From positions 1-64,000 of the forward strand of contig NZ_SMKK01000011.1 in the NCBI RefSeq assembly GCF_004348425.1: DNA of 64,000 nucleotides, in the 5' to 3' direction. This stretch comes from Actinomadura sp. 7K507 (GTDB lineage Bacteria; Actinomycetota; Actinomycetes; Streptosporangiales; Streptosporangiaceae). The position numbers were made by a program, and so were the translations under genes. Shown in pieces: positions 1 through 9,302 of this stretch. Position 1 is the first letter of the stretch. Each line of letters starts with the position of its first letter. Under the pieces are notes generated by a model. It did not search any database. It worked only from the letters and a program-made list of their open reading frames with translations, and had not been told where the DNA came from.

Positions 1-1
1 G

Positions 2-2554
2 GTCGTGGGCCTGCGCGACGCGGGGCGCCTGGGGGAGCGGGCCGGGTTCCTCGTGGCGCTGTTCGGGCCCGCGGTCACCAGGCGGGTGGGCGCGGCGGCC
101 GGGCGGGCCGCGGAGGAGGGACGGTGGGCGGCGCTTCATCTGGCGGTGGCGGCCAGTGACGTGCTCGGGCCCGAGCAGCTGGAACGAGTCCTCGCGCTGG
201 ACGCGCCCCGTGACGCGGACGTCATTCCGGGCGGCCTGCCCTCGGTGCTCGGGCGGTACCTGCGGCAGGTGTTCGAGCCGGTGCCGCGTCCTCGCAGGCT
301 CGACCTCCTCCTGGACCTGTGGGAGCGGGTCCTCGAGCACCACGAGGGGATCGCGCGGCGCGAGCGGCGGCTGGCGACGCAGGGCCGCCGCGACCGGGTC
401 CCCGACCTGCGCGAGCGGCGCCGCCATGACGACGACGAGCAGATCCTGCGGCTGCTGAGACGGGCGTACGGCACGGCGGACAACCCGTCCGTCGCCGACG
501 CCGCCCGGTGGACGCCGCCCGAGGGGTACTGGCGCGACCGCCTCGACCGGCTCTTCCAGGACGCGCTCGGCGCCACCGCTCTGCTGCGGACCGCGACGGC
601 GGTCGCCGACCACGGGCCGCGGGACGGGCTGGAACGCTCGGTCCCCCTCCTGCGGGCGGCGGTGGCACAGGTCGCCGACGGGGCCGCGACCGCCTCGGCG
701 CGGCGCGTGCCCGGCCTCACCGGCCTTCCGGCGCGCCCGGCCGCGCACGTCCGCGGCATCGACCGCGGGGTGTCCGGCGGGCTTCCGGATGAGGCGAGGT
801 TCGCCACCTACTTCAAGCCCCGCCTCACGTCGGCCCGCGCCTACGCCCTCCTGGTGATCGAGGACATCGAGCGGGTCATGGACGACATGCTCGGGGTCCG
901 CGACGGGACGCTGCGCGAGTGGGCGGCGGCGGGGCTGGGGGACTGGCGCGAGGCGGCCGGGTACGGGCGGGCCCCGGACGAATGGGCAGGCATCCCGCCC
1001 TGGTCGTCGAAGCTCCTGGCGGACGCCGCGCCGCTCCACGAGCGCCTCGCCCCCGGAGCGGACCCGGCCGCCGTGGAGACGGTGGGCGACCTGCTGTGGT
1101 ACGCCGACCTGGTCGACGCGCTCGCCCGCCTGCACGGGCATGACAGGGCGAAGGGCACCCCCGGCACCGGGGCGCCCTGGCTCGACCACGACCCGCAGCC
1201 CGATCCCGGTGCCGAACCGCCGGCGCCGCGGCCGGACTCGATCACGCTGGCGGCCTCCGGCGCCGCGCAGCTCGCCGCGCTCGGCGGCGTCCCGCCGCGC
1301 GGCGCCCGGACCTGGCCCGGCCTCACCGCCGGGCTCCTGTCGGCCACCGCGATCGCCGAGGCGCTGACCGGCGACTTCGCCGTCCCGGCGCCGCTGCTCG
1401 CACGGGACGGAACGTCGGTCCCGGGTGCCGGTGTCCGCGTCAAGGTCGCGCGCAGTGCCCGCGACCTGGCCGAATGGTCCGACTACATGGGCAACTGCAT
1501 CGCCGGCCCCGACTACATCGAGGACGCGCGCAAGGGCCGTGCCGGCCTCGTCGGCCTCTACGGCAGGCACGGGATGCTCGTCGCCAACGCCGAGCTGTCG
1601 CCGTTGCGGCCCGCGTCGCGGGGGTGGCGGGTCAGCGAGATCGCGGCGAGGTTCAACGACGAGCCGGACGAGGAGCTGGAGCGGCGGTTCCGGGACTGGG
1701 TCGCCGCGCTGCCCGGTGCCGTCGCGGTGGAGCCCGCCCCGGGGCACGAGGTGCCGGACGAGCTCGCGCCGGTCCGGCCGGCCCGGCGCCGTGCCGCTCC
1801 CCGCCTGGTCGAGGACGTGGGCCCGGCGCTGGGAAAGCTCGCGCAGCGGGCCTGGGCCGCCACACCCTCCGACGTCCTCGACGTCTTCGCCGCCCTCGCC
1901 GCGGTGCCGCCGGACGCCGCGCCGGTCCGGCTGCGCCGGATGGGCGCCGCCCAGCTGGCCTCCGCCGTCCGGCGGGTGCTCGGCTCGGGCCCGGCCGACC
2001 TCGCCGGGCTCTGGGCGGCGACCGGGAACCGCCCGCTCGGCGCGGCGCTGGAAGGCCTGGACCCGGCCCTGCGCGACCGATTCGACCAGCTCCCGCTCCT
2101 CCTGGCGGAACCGCCGCTCCCGAAGACCCTGCGCAGGCTCATCGGGCTTCCGGCCATCGCCGACGCCTACAACCTCGACCTGGCGGCGCGCCGGACCCGC
2201 CGGGCGATCGGGCGGCTCGCCGTCCAGGACGACCCGGCCATCGCCCGCGGCCTCGCCCGGCGCGCGACCGAGCCGCTCCTCTGCGCGCTCGCCATCACGG
2301 TGACCTGCGACGCCCCGGACATCGAGCTGGCTCCCGTGACCGCGCCGGACGAGACCGCGGTCCCCGGTTACCCGGCCACCGCGCTCGACGACGGCTCGTG
2401 GGGCCGCGCGATGCCCCTGGCCGGCGAACTCGGCGCCGACACCGCCGTCTTCTGGGACGAGATCACCGCGCACGGCCTGCGCGTCCCCGCGTCCTGGCTC
2501 GCCGCCGGCGGCTGGACGGCGCTCTGGTCCCGCGCCCACTCCCACCGCCGCTGA
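2..2554 (+). CDS. Large PcfJ-like protein, 5' end outside the window
   Basis: The reading frame is open to the left edge, so the true start probably lies upstream; the first in-window start is a GTG at 5 without a visible ribosome site. About 850 residues are visible. The N-terminal 400 are rich in Arg, Asp and Leu and I recognise no domain there. Around residues 480-560 there is a stretch with MGNCIAGPDYI, then GLYGRHGMLVANAEL and WRVSEIAARFN. This resembles the PcfJ-like family, proteins often found on conjugative or mobile elements and of unknown biochemical role. No signal peptide or membrane segment is apparent. The gene is convergent with the next one, with only 8 bases between the stops. 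The family assignment rests on a short motif region; the coding call is strong. Confidence 0.6.
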   Translation, partial: VVGLRDAGRLGERAGFLVALFGPAVTRRVGAAAGRAAEEGRWAALHLAVAASDVLGPEQLERVLALDAPRDADVIPGGLPSVLGRYLRQVFEPVPRPRRLDLLLDLWERVLEHHEGIARRERRLATQGRRDRVPDLRERRRHDDDEQILRLLRRAYGTADNPSVADAARWTPPEGYWRDRLDRLFQDALGATALLRTATAVADHGPRDGLERSVPLLRAAVAQVADGAATASARRVPGLTGLPARPAAHVRGIDRGVSGGLPDEARFATYFKPRLTSARAYALLVIEDIERVMDDMLGVRDGTLREWAAAGLGDWREAAGYGRAPDEWAGIPPWSSKLLADAAPLHERLAPGADPAAVETVGDLLWYADLVDALARLHGHDRAKGTPGTGAPWLDHDPQPDPGAEPPAPRPDSITLAASGAAQLAALGGVPPRGARTWPGLTAGLLSATAIAEALTGDFAVPAPLLARDGTSVPGAGVRVKVARSARDLAEWSDYMGNCIAGPDYIEDARKGRAGLVGLYGRHGMLVANAELSPLRPASRGWRVSEIAARFNDEPDEELERRFRDWVAALPGAVAVEPAPGHEVPDELAPVRPARRRAAPRLVEDVGPALGKLAQRAWAATPSDVLDVFAALAAVPPDAAPVRLRRMGAAQLASAVRRVLGSGPADLAGLWAATGNRPLGAALEGLDPALRDRFDQLPLLLAEPPLPKTLRRLIGLPAIADAYNLDLAARRTRRAIGRLAVQDDPAIARGLARRATEPLLCALAITVTCDAPDIELAPVTAPDETAVPGYPATALDDGSWGRAMPLAGELGADTAVFWDEITAHGLRVPASWLAAGGWTALWSRAHSHRR

Positions 2555-2562
2555 CCGCGGAG

Positions 2563-4284
2563 CTACGGGCGGCGGAAGATGGTGATGGAGTGGCCGACCC
2601 CGTCGATCCGCTCGCCGGTGGCGATCAGCGGGGTCAGCCGCGGGTCCGACTTGGCGATCCAGCTGTTCGACACCACCAGCAGCCCGCGGACCTCGCCGGG
2701 CGGCGCGAGGAGCGGGTCGGACGCCTCGATGCCGTAGTAGGACGGGATTCCGCTGCCCTTGTACGCCAGCCAGACCTTCTCGCCCGGGTACCGGTCCCGG
2801 AGCCGGTCGGCGAGGCGGCCGAGGTCCTGGCCCCAGTCGGCGTTCGAGTCGTGCAGGTGCAGGCGGGTCTCGGACGGGCCGCCGAACGCCTCGTTGGAGT
2901 AGGGCAGGTAGTACGGGAACGTCCGCAGCGAACTGACCGCGACGAAAAGCACGAGCGCCCCCGCGGCGGCCGGTGTCCACCGCCATCGGACGAGGGTCGC
3001 GCCGGCCGCGGCGACGGCCAGGAACATCGGGACGAAGATGGCGTACCGGACGCCGAGGTCGCGGGCACCGGTCATGGCCGCGGCCAGCATCACGGCCGCG
3101 GGGACGAGAACGTACGGCGCGGCGGGACGGAGCCGGGGCACCGCCAGGAGCGCGGCGATCCCCGCCGCCCACAGCGCGAGCATCCCGAGCGGTGTCTTCA
3201 CCAGCAGGGCGGCGGGGAGGTAGTACCAGAGGGAGCCCAGGTAGACGCGGCCGAACAGGAAGCCGGTCCACCGCAGGTCCTCGAAGCCGAACTGGACGCG
3301 CATCCCGTCCCGGAACGGTTCTGGGAACGGCAGCCAGTCGATCGCGAGGCCGCGCGGCCCGCCGATGGACGGCACGCCGGCGGGCGCCGTCCAGCGCAGC
3401 CGGGGGTCGACGGCCAGGTAGCTCACCCAGACCACCGCCACGGCCACCAGCGCGACCCCGGCCGCCGACACGGCGCACACCGCGATCAGGCGTCCCGCGC
3501 GACCGGGGCCGCGTGCCCGCCCGAACGCCCACACGGACAGGACCGTCAGGCCCAGCAGGACCGGGACCGCCGGTAGCGCGCTCATCTTGGTCGCCACCGC
3601 CGCGCCGAGCGCCGCCCCGGCCGCCGGCAGGCAGAGCCGCGGTCGCCGCCGCGCCCGCCACAGCAGCCACACCGCCGTCAGCAGGAACCCGGCCATGGGG
3701 ACGTCGAGCGTGGCGAGCGATCCGTGCGCGACGACGTCGGGGGAGAACGCGTACAGGGCGAGCGCGGCGACCCCGCCGAGCGGGCCGGCGAGGTCGCGGG
3801 CGAAGGCGAAGACGACCAACCCGAACAGCAGCGTCAGGACGATGACCGGGATCCGCGCCGCCAGGAGGACCCGCTGCGCGTCGTTGCCCGACGCGTACAG
3901 GAGGTGCTGCCCGACCTGCTGCTGGTCTCCGGCGAAGGCGCCGTCGAACTGCGCGCCGGCGAGTGCGGGCCCGGCGGCGATGAGCAGCTTGCCCAGCGGG
4001 GGATGCTCAGGGTTGTGACGCAGGTCGTGCTCGTACAGGTAGACGACGCCCGTCCCCACGTACACCGGCTCGTCGATGGTCGGGGACTGCCGGACGGCCG
4101 TGGCGAGCATGGCGGCCGCCATCTGGGCCAGCAGCGCCGCCACGGCGAGGGCGACCGGCCACCTCCGGTGCCGTCGCAGCACCCGGAAACGGCCCGCCGG
4201 CGTCTCGCGGGGAGACGCCGGCGGCCGTCCGGGCTCGGCGGACAGCGAGGTCACACCGACCACCCTCGCACCGGGACGGGTCAT
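2563..4284 (-). CDS. GT39 (ArnT/PMT-like) membrane glycosyltransferase
   Basis: The 573-residue protein has a short basic N-terminus, a first membrane helix near residues 43-63, then an extracytoplasmic loop with the acidic pair in TIDEP (about D71/E72) and HNPEHPPLGKLL (about 90-101). These are the hallmarks of polyprenyl-phosphate-dependent GT-C enzymes of family 39. About ten further hydrophobic segments follow. The last 110 residues are soluble and contain SNADWGQDLGRLADRL and YKGSGIPSYYGI, a tail seen in actinobacterial GT39 members. It probably moves a sugar from a lipid carrier onto a protein or wall polymer outside the membrane; the acceptor is unknown. The ATG at 4284 has only a weak GGTGG upstream. 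A 15-bp tandem repeat array lies just upstream, next to the glucanase operon transcribed in the same direction. Confidence 0.75.
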   Translation of the reverse strand: MTRPGARVVGVTSLSAEPGRPPASPRETPAGRFRVLRRHRRWPVALAVAALLAQMAAAMLATAVRQSPTIDEPVYVGTGVVYLYEHDLRHNPEHPPLGKLLIAAGPALAGAQFDGAFAGDQQQVGQHLLYASGNDAQRVLLAARIPVIVLTLLFGLVVFAFARDLAGPLGGVAALALYAFSPDVVAHGSLATLDVPMAGFLLTAVWLLWRARRRPRLCLPAAGAALGAAVATKMSALPAVPVLLGLTVLSVWAFGRARGPGRAGRLIAVCAVSAAGVALVAVAVVWVSYLAVDPRLRWTAPAGVPSIGGPRGLAIDWLPFPEPFRDGMRVQFGFEDLRWTGFLFGRVYLGSLWYYLPAALLVKTPLGMLALWAAGIAALLAVPRLRPAAPYVLVPAAVMLAAAMTGARDLGVRYAIFVPMFLAVAAAGATLVRWRWTPAAAGALVLFVAVSSLRTFPYYLPYSNEAFGGPSETRLHLHDSNADWGQDLGRLADRLRDRYPGEKVWLAYKGSGIPSYYGIEASDPLLAPPGEVRGLLVVSNSWIAKSDPRLTPLIATGERIDGVGHSITIFRRP

Positions 4285-4310
4285 GCCACCACGACTCGCC
4301 CCACCCCGGC

Positions 4311-4385
4311 GCCTGTCACCACGGGGCCTGTCACCACTCGGCCTGTCACCACTCGGCCTGTCACCACTCGGCCTGTCACCACGGG
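4311..4385. repeat. Five tandem 15-bp repeats
   Basis: Five head-to-tail 15-bp units lie at 4311, 4326, 4341, 4356 and 4371. The three central units are identical (GCCTGTCACCACTCG); the two outer ones end in ACGGG. The array fills the gap between the GH64 gene and the GT39 gene, and its last unit contains the GH64 stop codon. A 15-bp unit keeps any frame open, so expansion could extend GH64 only if the stop codon mutated. No obvious hairpin is formed; the role is unknown. Confidence 0.9.
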
Positions 4386-5566
4386 GTCAGGCCGATCGCC
4401 GCGGAGGCGGGGTCGCCGTCGTGGACGAGGGACTCGAACCCGCCGACGTCGTCGAACGGGAATCCGTAGGCCCTGCCGTCGGCCATGTTCGCGTGGACGA
4501 TCCGCGAATAGTGGTTGGTGATCTCCCGCGTGTAGAACCGGCCCGGGTCGTAGGTGGGCTGGGTGTGCAGGTATCCGAGCGTCGAGCGGTGGAGCGCGGC
4601 GCACAGCGTCCGCGCGATCGGGCCCACCACGCCGTCGTTGGGGGCGTGGAGACGGCCGTCGCAGCCGAACACGTCCTTGGTCGCGGGTTTCTGGAACGAG
4701 GCCACGACGGTGCCCGTGCCGTCGGTGAACCGCATGACGCCGTTCGCGTCGGTCCGGCCGGTGAACCGCTTGCCCGGCTCGTGCTGGAACGGCACGACGG
4801 TCAGCGTCTGCGATCTGTAGGTGTCCCACGCGCTGCCGATGTAGCCGTCGAGGTACCCGGGATCGAAAACGCCCGCGCCGATGCCCTTGGCCGGTGACAG
4901 CACGCGCAGCCGCAGCCCGTCCGGCCGCGTGGTGATCAGGTTGGACCAGTCTCCGGCCTGGCCCTGGATCGCGTTGAAGATGCGTTCGCGTCCGTCCGGG
5001 ACGAGCACACCCGTCCGCGTCGTCGTCCCCGCCGCGTTCGTGACCGCCACGGAGTGCGGGACGCTGAACATGTCGACCTGCGAGCTGTTGAGCCACAGCC
5101 CGTCGTCGTTGTAGGTGAACTCGCTCCAGTCGAAGAGGACGTCGTGGTTGGCGTCGCCCGGATTCCACGGCGCCGGCTGCACGAGCCCGGTCGGCGTGAG
5201 GAAGAAACCGATCTTCTCCCCGAACGAGAAGTACACGCGTCCCGAGAGGCCGCGCGGGATGCGCAGCGTCGTGGTGGCGCCGTTCGCGGGGCCGCCGATC
5301 GAGACGTCCGGGGCGGGACTCGGCGGGATCGACCCGGCCGGCCACGGCGTGAACGTTCCGGACGCGTCGACGTAGCCGAGCCGCCCGGTGCTCGTGTTCA
5401 CGCCGACCACGTAGAGATGCACCTGACCGGCGCGTCCCGAATCGTTGGTGACGTTCAGCGGCAGCACGTCCGGCGCGGCGGCCCGCACCGGCGACAGCGG
5501 GGCGAGGGCGAGCACGCCCGCCAGGACGACCGCGAGACGGCGGAATCCCTTTCCGGAGAGGCGCAT
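4376..5566 (-). CDS. Secreted GH64 beta-1,3-glucanase
   Basis: A 396-residue exported protein. The start has basic residues then a hydrophobic stretch (RRLAVVLAGVLALAPLSP) ending near an Ala-X-Ala cleavage site at about residue 28. The mature part matches family 64 laminaripentaose-producing glucanases: LPLNVTNDSG at the start, SGRVYFSFGEKI, FDWSEFTYNDDGLWLNSSQ and VDMFSVP in the region holding the catalytic Glu/Asp, and a C-terminal YDPGRFYTREITNHYSR segment. It would cleave beta-1,3-glucan, for example from fungal walls. Two ATGs compete: 5572 overlaps the upstream stop as ATGA, and 5566 lies 8 bases after GGGAGG. I chose 5566 by spacing. Either way it is translationally coupled to the GH16 gene. 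Confidence 0.85.
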   Translation of the reverse strand: MRLSGKGFRRLAVVLAGVLALAPLSPVRAAAPDVLPLNVTNDSGRAGQVHLYVVGVNTSTGRLGYVDASGTFTPWPAGSIPPSPAPDVSIGGPANGATTTLRIPRGLSGRVYFSFGEKIGFFLTPTGLVQPAPWNPGDANHDVLFDWSEFTYNDDGLWLNSSQVDMFSVPHSVAVTNAAGTTTRTGVLVPDGRERIFNAIQGQAGDWSNLITTRPDGLRLRVLSPAKGIGAGVFDPGYLDGYIGSAWDTYRSQTLTVVPFQHEPGKRFTGRTDANGVMRFTDGTGTVVASFQKPATKDVFGCDGRLHAPNDGVVGPIARTLCAALHRSTLGYLHTQPTYDPGRFYTREITNHYSRIVHANMADGRAYGFPFDDVGGFESLVHDGDPASAAIGLTPW

Positions 5567-5568
5567 CG

Positions 5569-6570
5569 TCATCGCCTCCCGGCCGTGGCGCCGCTCTGCC
5601 AGACGGCGACGTAGTCGACGAGCATGGAGCGGCCCGGCACCGTGGACGCCGTCGGAGTGGCGTGACCCGCGACGCCGTTCGGGAACGCGCCGCCCATCGC
5701 GACGTTCAGCAGCAGGAAGTAGCCTCCGTGGCCGGTCATGTCGTTCCACGCGGCGGCGCCGATCCGGTCTTCGCCGACGCTGTGGTACTGCTGGCCGTCG
5801 ACGTACCAGCGCAGCTGGTTCGGGGACACGCTGCGGTCCCACTCGAACCCGTAGGTGTGCATCGCGGACTGGCATGCCGGGCCGGGGCAGGCGCGGTCGG
5901 CGCCGATCCCGCTGGTCTCGTTGCAGGGGCCGCCCGGGTTCGTTCCGCAGTGCAGGACGCCCCAGACCGAATTGATCCCGTTGACGTTCTCCATGATGTC
6001 GAACTCACCGATGGACGGCCAGTTCTGGTAATTGCCGCGGTAAGGGGAGCCGAGGGCCCAGAAGGCGGGCCAGTAGCCGAGCGCCTCGGCGCCGGTGACA
6101 TTCGGCATCTGGAGCCGTCCCTCGATCCGCAGAATGCGGCCTTCGGCCGGTTTGAAGTCCGTCCGCCGCGTCTCGATGCGGGACGACGTCCATTCCCCGG
6201 ACGCCCCCTTGAGCGGGGTGATCCTCAGGTTTCCGGTGCCGTCCAGGCTCACGTTCGCGGGGTCGGCGGTGTACCGCTGGATCTCCCCGGTGCCCCAGTT
6301 GGGCGGGCCGCCGGGATATCCGTGGCCGGTGTCGGTGATCCAGTTCTGCGGGGACGGCGGCGAACCGGCGGCCCCGTCGAAGTCGTCGCTCCACACCAGG
6401 CTCCAGCCGGGCGGGGGCGGTGGCGGTGACGAGGCGGCGGCGGTGGTGGGCAGCGCGCCCGTGATGAACAGGCCCGTCGTGAACAGGGCGGTGCACACCG
6501 CCGTGACGAGCTTGGGACGGTGTGCTTTCCGGGGCGTGCGGGAATGGCGCCGCAGGGGTGGGTACGGCAT
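5569..6570 (-). CDS. Secreted GH16 endo-beta-1,3-glucanase (laminarinase-like)
   Basis: A 333-residue secreted glycoside hydrolase. The N-terminus is arginine-rich, then hydrophobic (LVTAVCTALFTTGLFITGA), followed by a short proline run and WSLVWSDDFDG, the usual start of a GH16 domain. The catalytic signature is GEFDIMENVNG, fitting the family E-x-D-x-x-E pattern with nucleophile and acid/base glutamates. Other family landmarks are GRLQMP, YWPAFWALG, HTYGFEWD and LLNVAMGG. It would cut laminarin-type glucan internally, with the coupled GH64 enzyme releasing oligomers. Start chosen at the ATG at 6570 because GGAGG lies 7 bases upstream; an in-frame start 42 bases upstream lacks this. Confidence 0.9.
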   Translation of the reverse strand: MPYPPLRRHSRTPRKAHRPKLVTAVCTALFTTGLFITGALPTTAAASSPPPPPPGWSLVWSDDFDGAAGSPPSPQNWITDTGHGYPGGPPNWGTGEIQRYTADPANVSLDGTGNLRITPLKGASGEWTSSRIETRRTDFKPAEGRILRIEGRLQMPNVTGAEALGYWPAFWALGSPYRGNYQNWPSIGEFDIMENVNGINSVWGVLHCGTNPGGPCNETSGIGADRACPGPACQSAMHTYGFEWDRSVSPNQLRWYVDGQQYHSVGEDRIGAAAWNDMTGHGGYFLLLNVAMGGAFPNGVAGHATPTASTVPGRSMLVDYVAVWQSGATAGRR

Positions 6571-6665
6571 CGGGAAGCCTCCACAGGAGTTGGCGGGGAG
6601 GTGGGTCGGCACCTGCGGAGCTGATCATCACTGACCATTCCCGGAATGCCGCCCCGCCAATCGGG

Positions 6666-8417
6666 TCAGCCGCCGAAAGCCGTGAGGAACCGGTCGCGGA
6701 AGGCGTTCATCGGCCAGACCGGGGTGTCCTTCGCGGGCTTGAGGCCGTCCTGCCAGCCCCAGCCGGAGATCCGCTCCAGGACCGCCTCGTCCTTGGCGAC
6801 GATCGTGATCGGCACGTCCCGGCTCGCGCCCGGACCGGTGAGCACCGGCGCGGGCTGGTGGTCGCCGAGGAAGACGAGCACGGTGTCGTCGTCGCCGTAG
6901 GTCTCCATGAAGGAGACGAGCGCGTTCAGCGAGTACTCGACGGACTTGCGGTACTCGGTGCGGATCCGCCCGGCCGGGGGCCACGGCGCGTCGTAGCCCT
7001 TGCCCATGCCCTGGAAGACCGACCCGTCGCCGACCTCGTCCCACGGGACCATCTCGGGGATGGACGCCCACGGCGCGTGGCTCGACACGAGGGCCGTCTC
7101 CGCCATCACCGGGGCACGGTCGTCCGCCGCGAGTTCGGTGCGCTGGAGGACCGACAGCGTGTACTGGTCGGGCATCGTGGCGAAGCTGAAGCGCGGCCCC
7201 CGGTACCCGAGGTTGCGGTTGTCGTACACCTTGTCGTAACCGTAGAACCCGCCCTCCGGCCACGCCCGGGTGATGGCCGGCATGAGCGCGACCGTCCGCG
7301 AGTCGGCGCGGTGGAACGCGCGGTTGAGGGTGAAGCGGTCGCTGTTGACGAGGGTGCGGTAGCGCTGCTCGTTGTCGACCCACAGGCCCGACAGCAGGGT
7401 GGCGTGCGCCAGCCAGCTGCCCCCGCCCGCCGTGGGGGAGCCGAGCCAGCCGCTGCGGGCGGAGAACCCGGCCTCGCCCAGACGCCGCGTGCCCGCGTCC
7501 AGCACGGAACCGATCTGCGGCGCGTACTCGGGTCCCTCCACCGCCGAACGCCCGTAGCTCTCCACGAACGCCAGGACGACGTCCTTGCCGCGCAGCCCGG
7601 TCAGCAGCTTGCCGGGCGGCGTGTCGCGGAAGGCGTCGACGGCGGCGGCCCTGGCGAACTCCTCCCCGTCGTTCAGGCTGGACCGCACCTGCAGCGTGTG
7701 GTCGTAGGCGAGGACGGCGGTATCCCGGGACGCGACCGGCACCCCCTTGACGAGCTGGAGCCCCAGCGCGGCGCACACGACCCAGACGAGACCCAGGACG
7801 GCGGCCGAGCCGGCCGCCGTCCTGCGGTGGCGGGCGGCGACGCCGCCGAGCCGCAGCGCCGACAGCGACATGAGCGCGACCACGGCGATGGCCAGCGCGA
7901 TCGCCAGGATCACCGCACCGATCGCCCCGGCCCGCCCGGCCGACCCCTCGACGAACTCGACGGCGGGACTGAGCAGCGGCCAGTCGAGGACGAGGTCGAA
8001 CGGCCGGAACATCACCGCCTCGAAACCGATGTCCATGACCTTCAGCACGGACAGGACCCCCAGGACCGCCCCCGCGATCCCGGCCACGTACCGTCTGATC
8101 CTCGCCGGCGCGGCGAGGATCAGCGCGACGCCGGCGACTCCCTCCACGGGGATCCGCGCGAACGCCGCCGGTGTCAGCCGGGACGACTCGACCGGCGCGA
8201 CGAGCGCGGCCAGCACGAACAGGAACGCCGCGGCGGTGACCGCCCGGCCCGCGACCAGCCGCCACCGCCACCGCCCCCGGCGACCCGGCTCCGCGGCCCC
8301 GCCGTCGACGCGCTCTTCCTCGACACGCTCGTCTTCCGCCCGCTCCAGGCGGCTATCGGTGGTCAGCACGTCCTCCCAGGTCCGGTCCCCCCGTCGCTGA
8401 CGCGACACCCACAGCAC
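6666..8417 (-). CDS. Membrane-bound LtaS/sulfatase-like phosphotransferase
   Basis: Up to 583 residues. After a charged N-terminus come about five membrane helices (roughly residues 55-230), then a large extracytoplasmic domain of the alkaline-phosphatase/sulfatase superfamily. Visible landmarks are DVVLAFVESYGRS (first metal-ligand region), SPTAGGGSWLAHATLLSG (probable nucleophile Thr region) and VLVFLGDHQPAP (metal-binding Asp-His). This architecture is shared by lipoteichoic acid synthases and phosphoglycerol transferases. Actinomycetes lack classical LTA, so the acceptor is unknown; modification of a wall polymer or lipid is likely. The GTG at 8417 has no ribosome site. A GTG at 8369 lies right behind GGGAGGAC but with very short spacing, so the first 16 residues are uncertain. 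Confidence 0.75.
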   Translation of the reverse strand: MLWVSRQRRGDRTWEDVLTTDSRLERAEDERVEEERVDGGAAEPGRRGRWRWRLVAGRAVTAAAFLFVLAALVAPVESSRLTPAAFARIPVEGVAGVALILAAPARIRRYVAGIAGAVLGVLSVLKVMDIGFEAVMFRPFDLVLDWPLLSPAVEFVEGSAGRAGAIGAVILAIALAIAVVALMSLSALRLGGVAARHRRTAAGSAAVLGLVWVVCAALGLQLVKGVPVASRDTAVLAYDHTLQVRSSLNDGEEFARAAAVDAFRDTPPGKLLTGLRGKDVVLAFVESYGRSAVEGPEYAPQIGSVLDAGTRRLGEAGFSARSGWLGSPTAGGGSWLAHATLLSGLWVDNEQRYRTLVNSDRFTLNRAFHRADSRTVALMPAITRAWPEGGFYGYDKVYDNRNLGYRGPRFSFATMPDQYTLSVLQRTELAADDRAPVMAETALVSSHAPWASIPEMVPWDEVGDGSVFQGMGKGYDAPWPPAGRIRTEYRKSVEYSLNALVSFMETYGDDDTVLVFLGDHQPAPVLTGPGASRDVPITIVAKDEAVLERISGWGWQDGLKPAKDTPVWPMNAFRDRFLTAFGG

Positions 8418-8471
8418 GTCGAACCAGCGGAGTCCGGTTCAACGTTGCCAGGTTTCACCCGGGGGCGGCCA

Positions 8472-9302
8472 TCACCCGGACGCGGGGCGGTGCGGGAGGA
8501 CCAGCGGGCGGCCGGTGCGCGGATGCGGGAAGACCTCGACGTCGTGCCGGTAGACGTCGCTGAGCAGCCCGGCGGTGAGGACGTCGCCGGGCGGGCCGCA
8601 GGCGGCCAGGCGGCCGGCGGCGAGCACCGCGACGCGGTCGGCGTGCGCGGCGGCGAGACCGAGGTCGTGCACGACCACGACCACGGCGGCGCCCGCCGCG
8701 GCGCGTTCCCGCACGACGCCGAAGACCAGTTCCTGGTGGTGCAGGTCGAGGGAGGCGGTCGGCTCGTCCAGCAGCAGGGCGCCGGTCCGCTGCGCGAGGA
8801 CGCGGGCCAGCGCGACCCTGGCCTGCTCGCCGCCCGACAGTTGCGGGTAGGGGCGCTGCGCGAAGGCCGAGGTGTCGGTCTGGCGCATCGCCTCGGCCAC
8901 GGCGGCCTCGTCGTCGTCCTCCAGCGGCGTCCCCGCCCAGGGGGCCCGGCCCATCTCGACGACCTGGGCGACGCTGAACGGGAACGACACGGTCTGCCGC
9001 TGGAGCAGGATCGCCCGCCGCATCGCCAGCTCGGCGTGGCTCCACGCGGAGAGCGGCGTGCCGTCCACCGTGACGTCCCCGGTGGAGGCGACGTCCCCGC
9101 CGACCGCCCCGAGCAGCGTCGACTTCCCGGCGCCGTTCGGGCCGACGAGCGCCAGCACCTCACCGGCACGGACGGTCAGATCGACGCCGGTCAGGACCGT
9201 CCGGGCGCCGCGCTCCACGCTCAGCCCGCGCACCTCGATCGCCGCCGAACCGGCCGGGACGGGACGCGGCGGCTCCGGCCGCCGGGCACGCAGGCCGATC
9301 AT
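8472..9302 (-). CDS. hmuV: Heme ABC transporter ATP-binding protein
   Basis: A 276-residue ABC ATPase of the iron/heme importer type. It has the Walker A GPNGAGKST, Q-loop LLQRQTVSFPFS, signature LSGGEQARVALARVL, Walker B GALLLDEPTASLD and switch His VVVVVHDLGL. The VSFPFSVAQVVEMGR segment is typical of HmuV. It powers import through HmuU of heme delivered by HmuT. The ATG at 9302 overlaps the HmuU stop (ATGA), so the two are translationally coupled. It is the last gene of a four-gene iron-regulated operon. Confidence 0.92.
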   Translation of the reverse strand: MIGLRARRPEPPRPVPAGSAAIEVRGLSVERGARTVLTGVDLTVRAGEVLALVGPNGAGKSTLLGAVGGDVASTGDVTVDGTPLSAWSHAELAMRRAILLQRQTVSFPFSVAQVVEMGRAPWAGTPLEDDDEAAVAEAMRQTDTSAFAQRPYPQLSGGEQARVALARVLAQRTGALLLDEPTASLDLHHQELVFGVVRERAAAGAAVVVVVHDLGLAAAHADRVAVLAAGRLAACGPPGDVLTAGLLSDVYRHDVEVFPHPRTGRPLVLPHRPASG

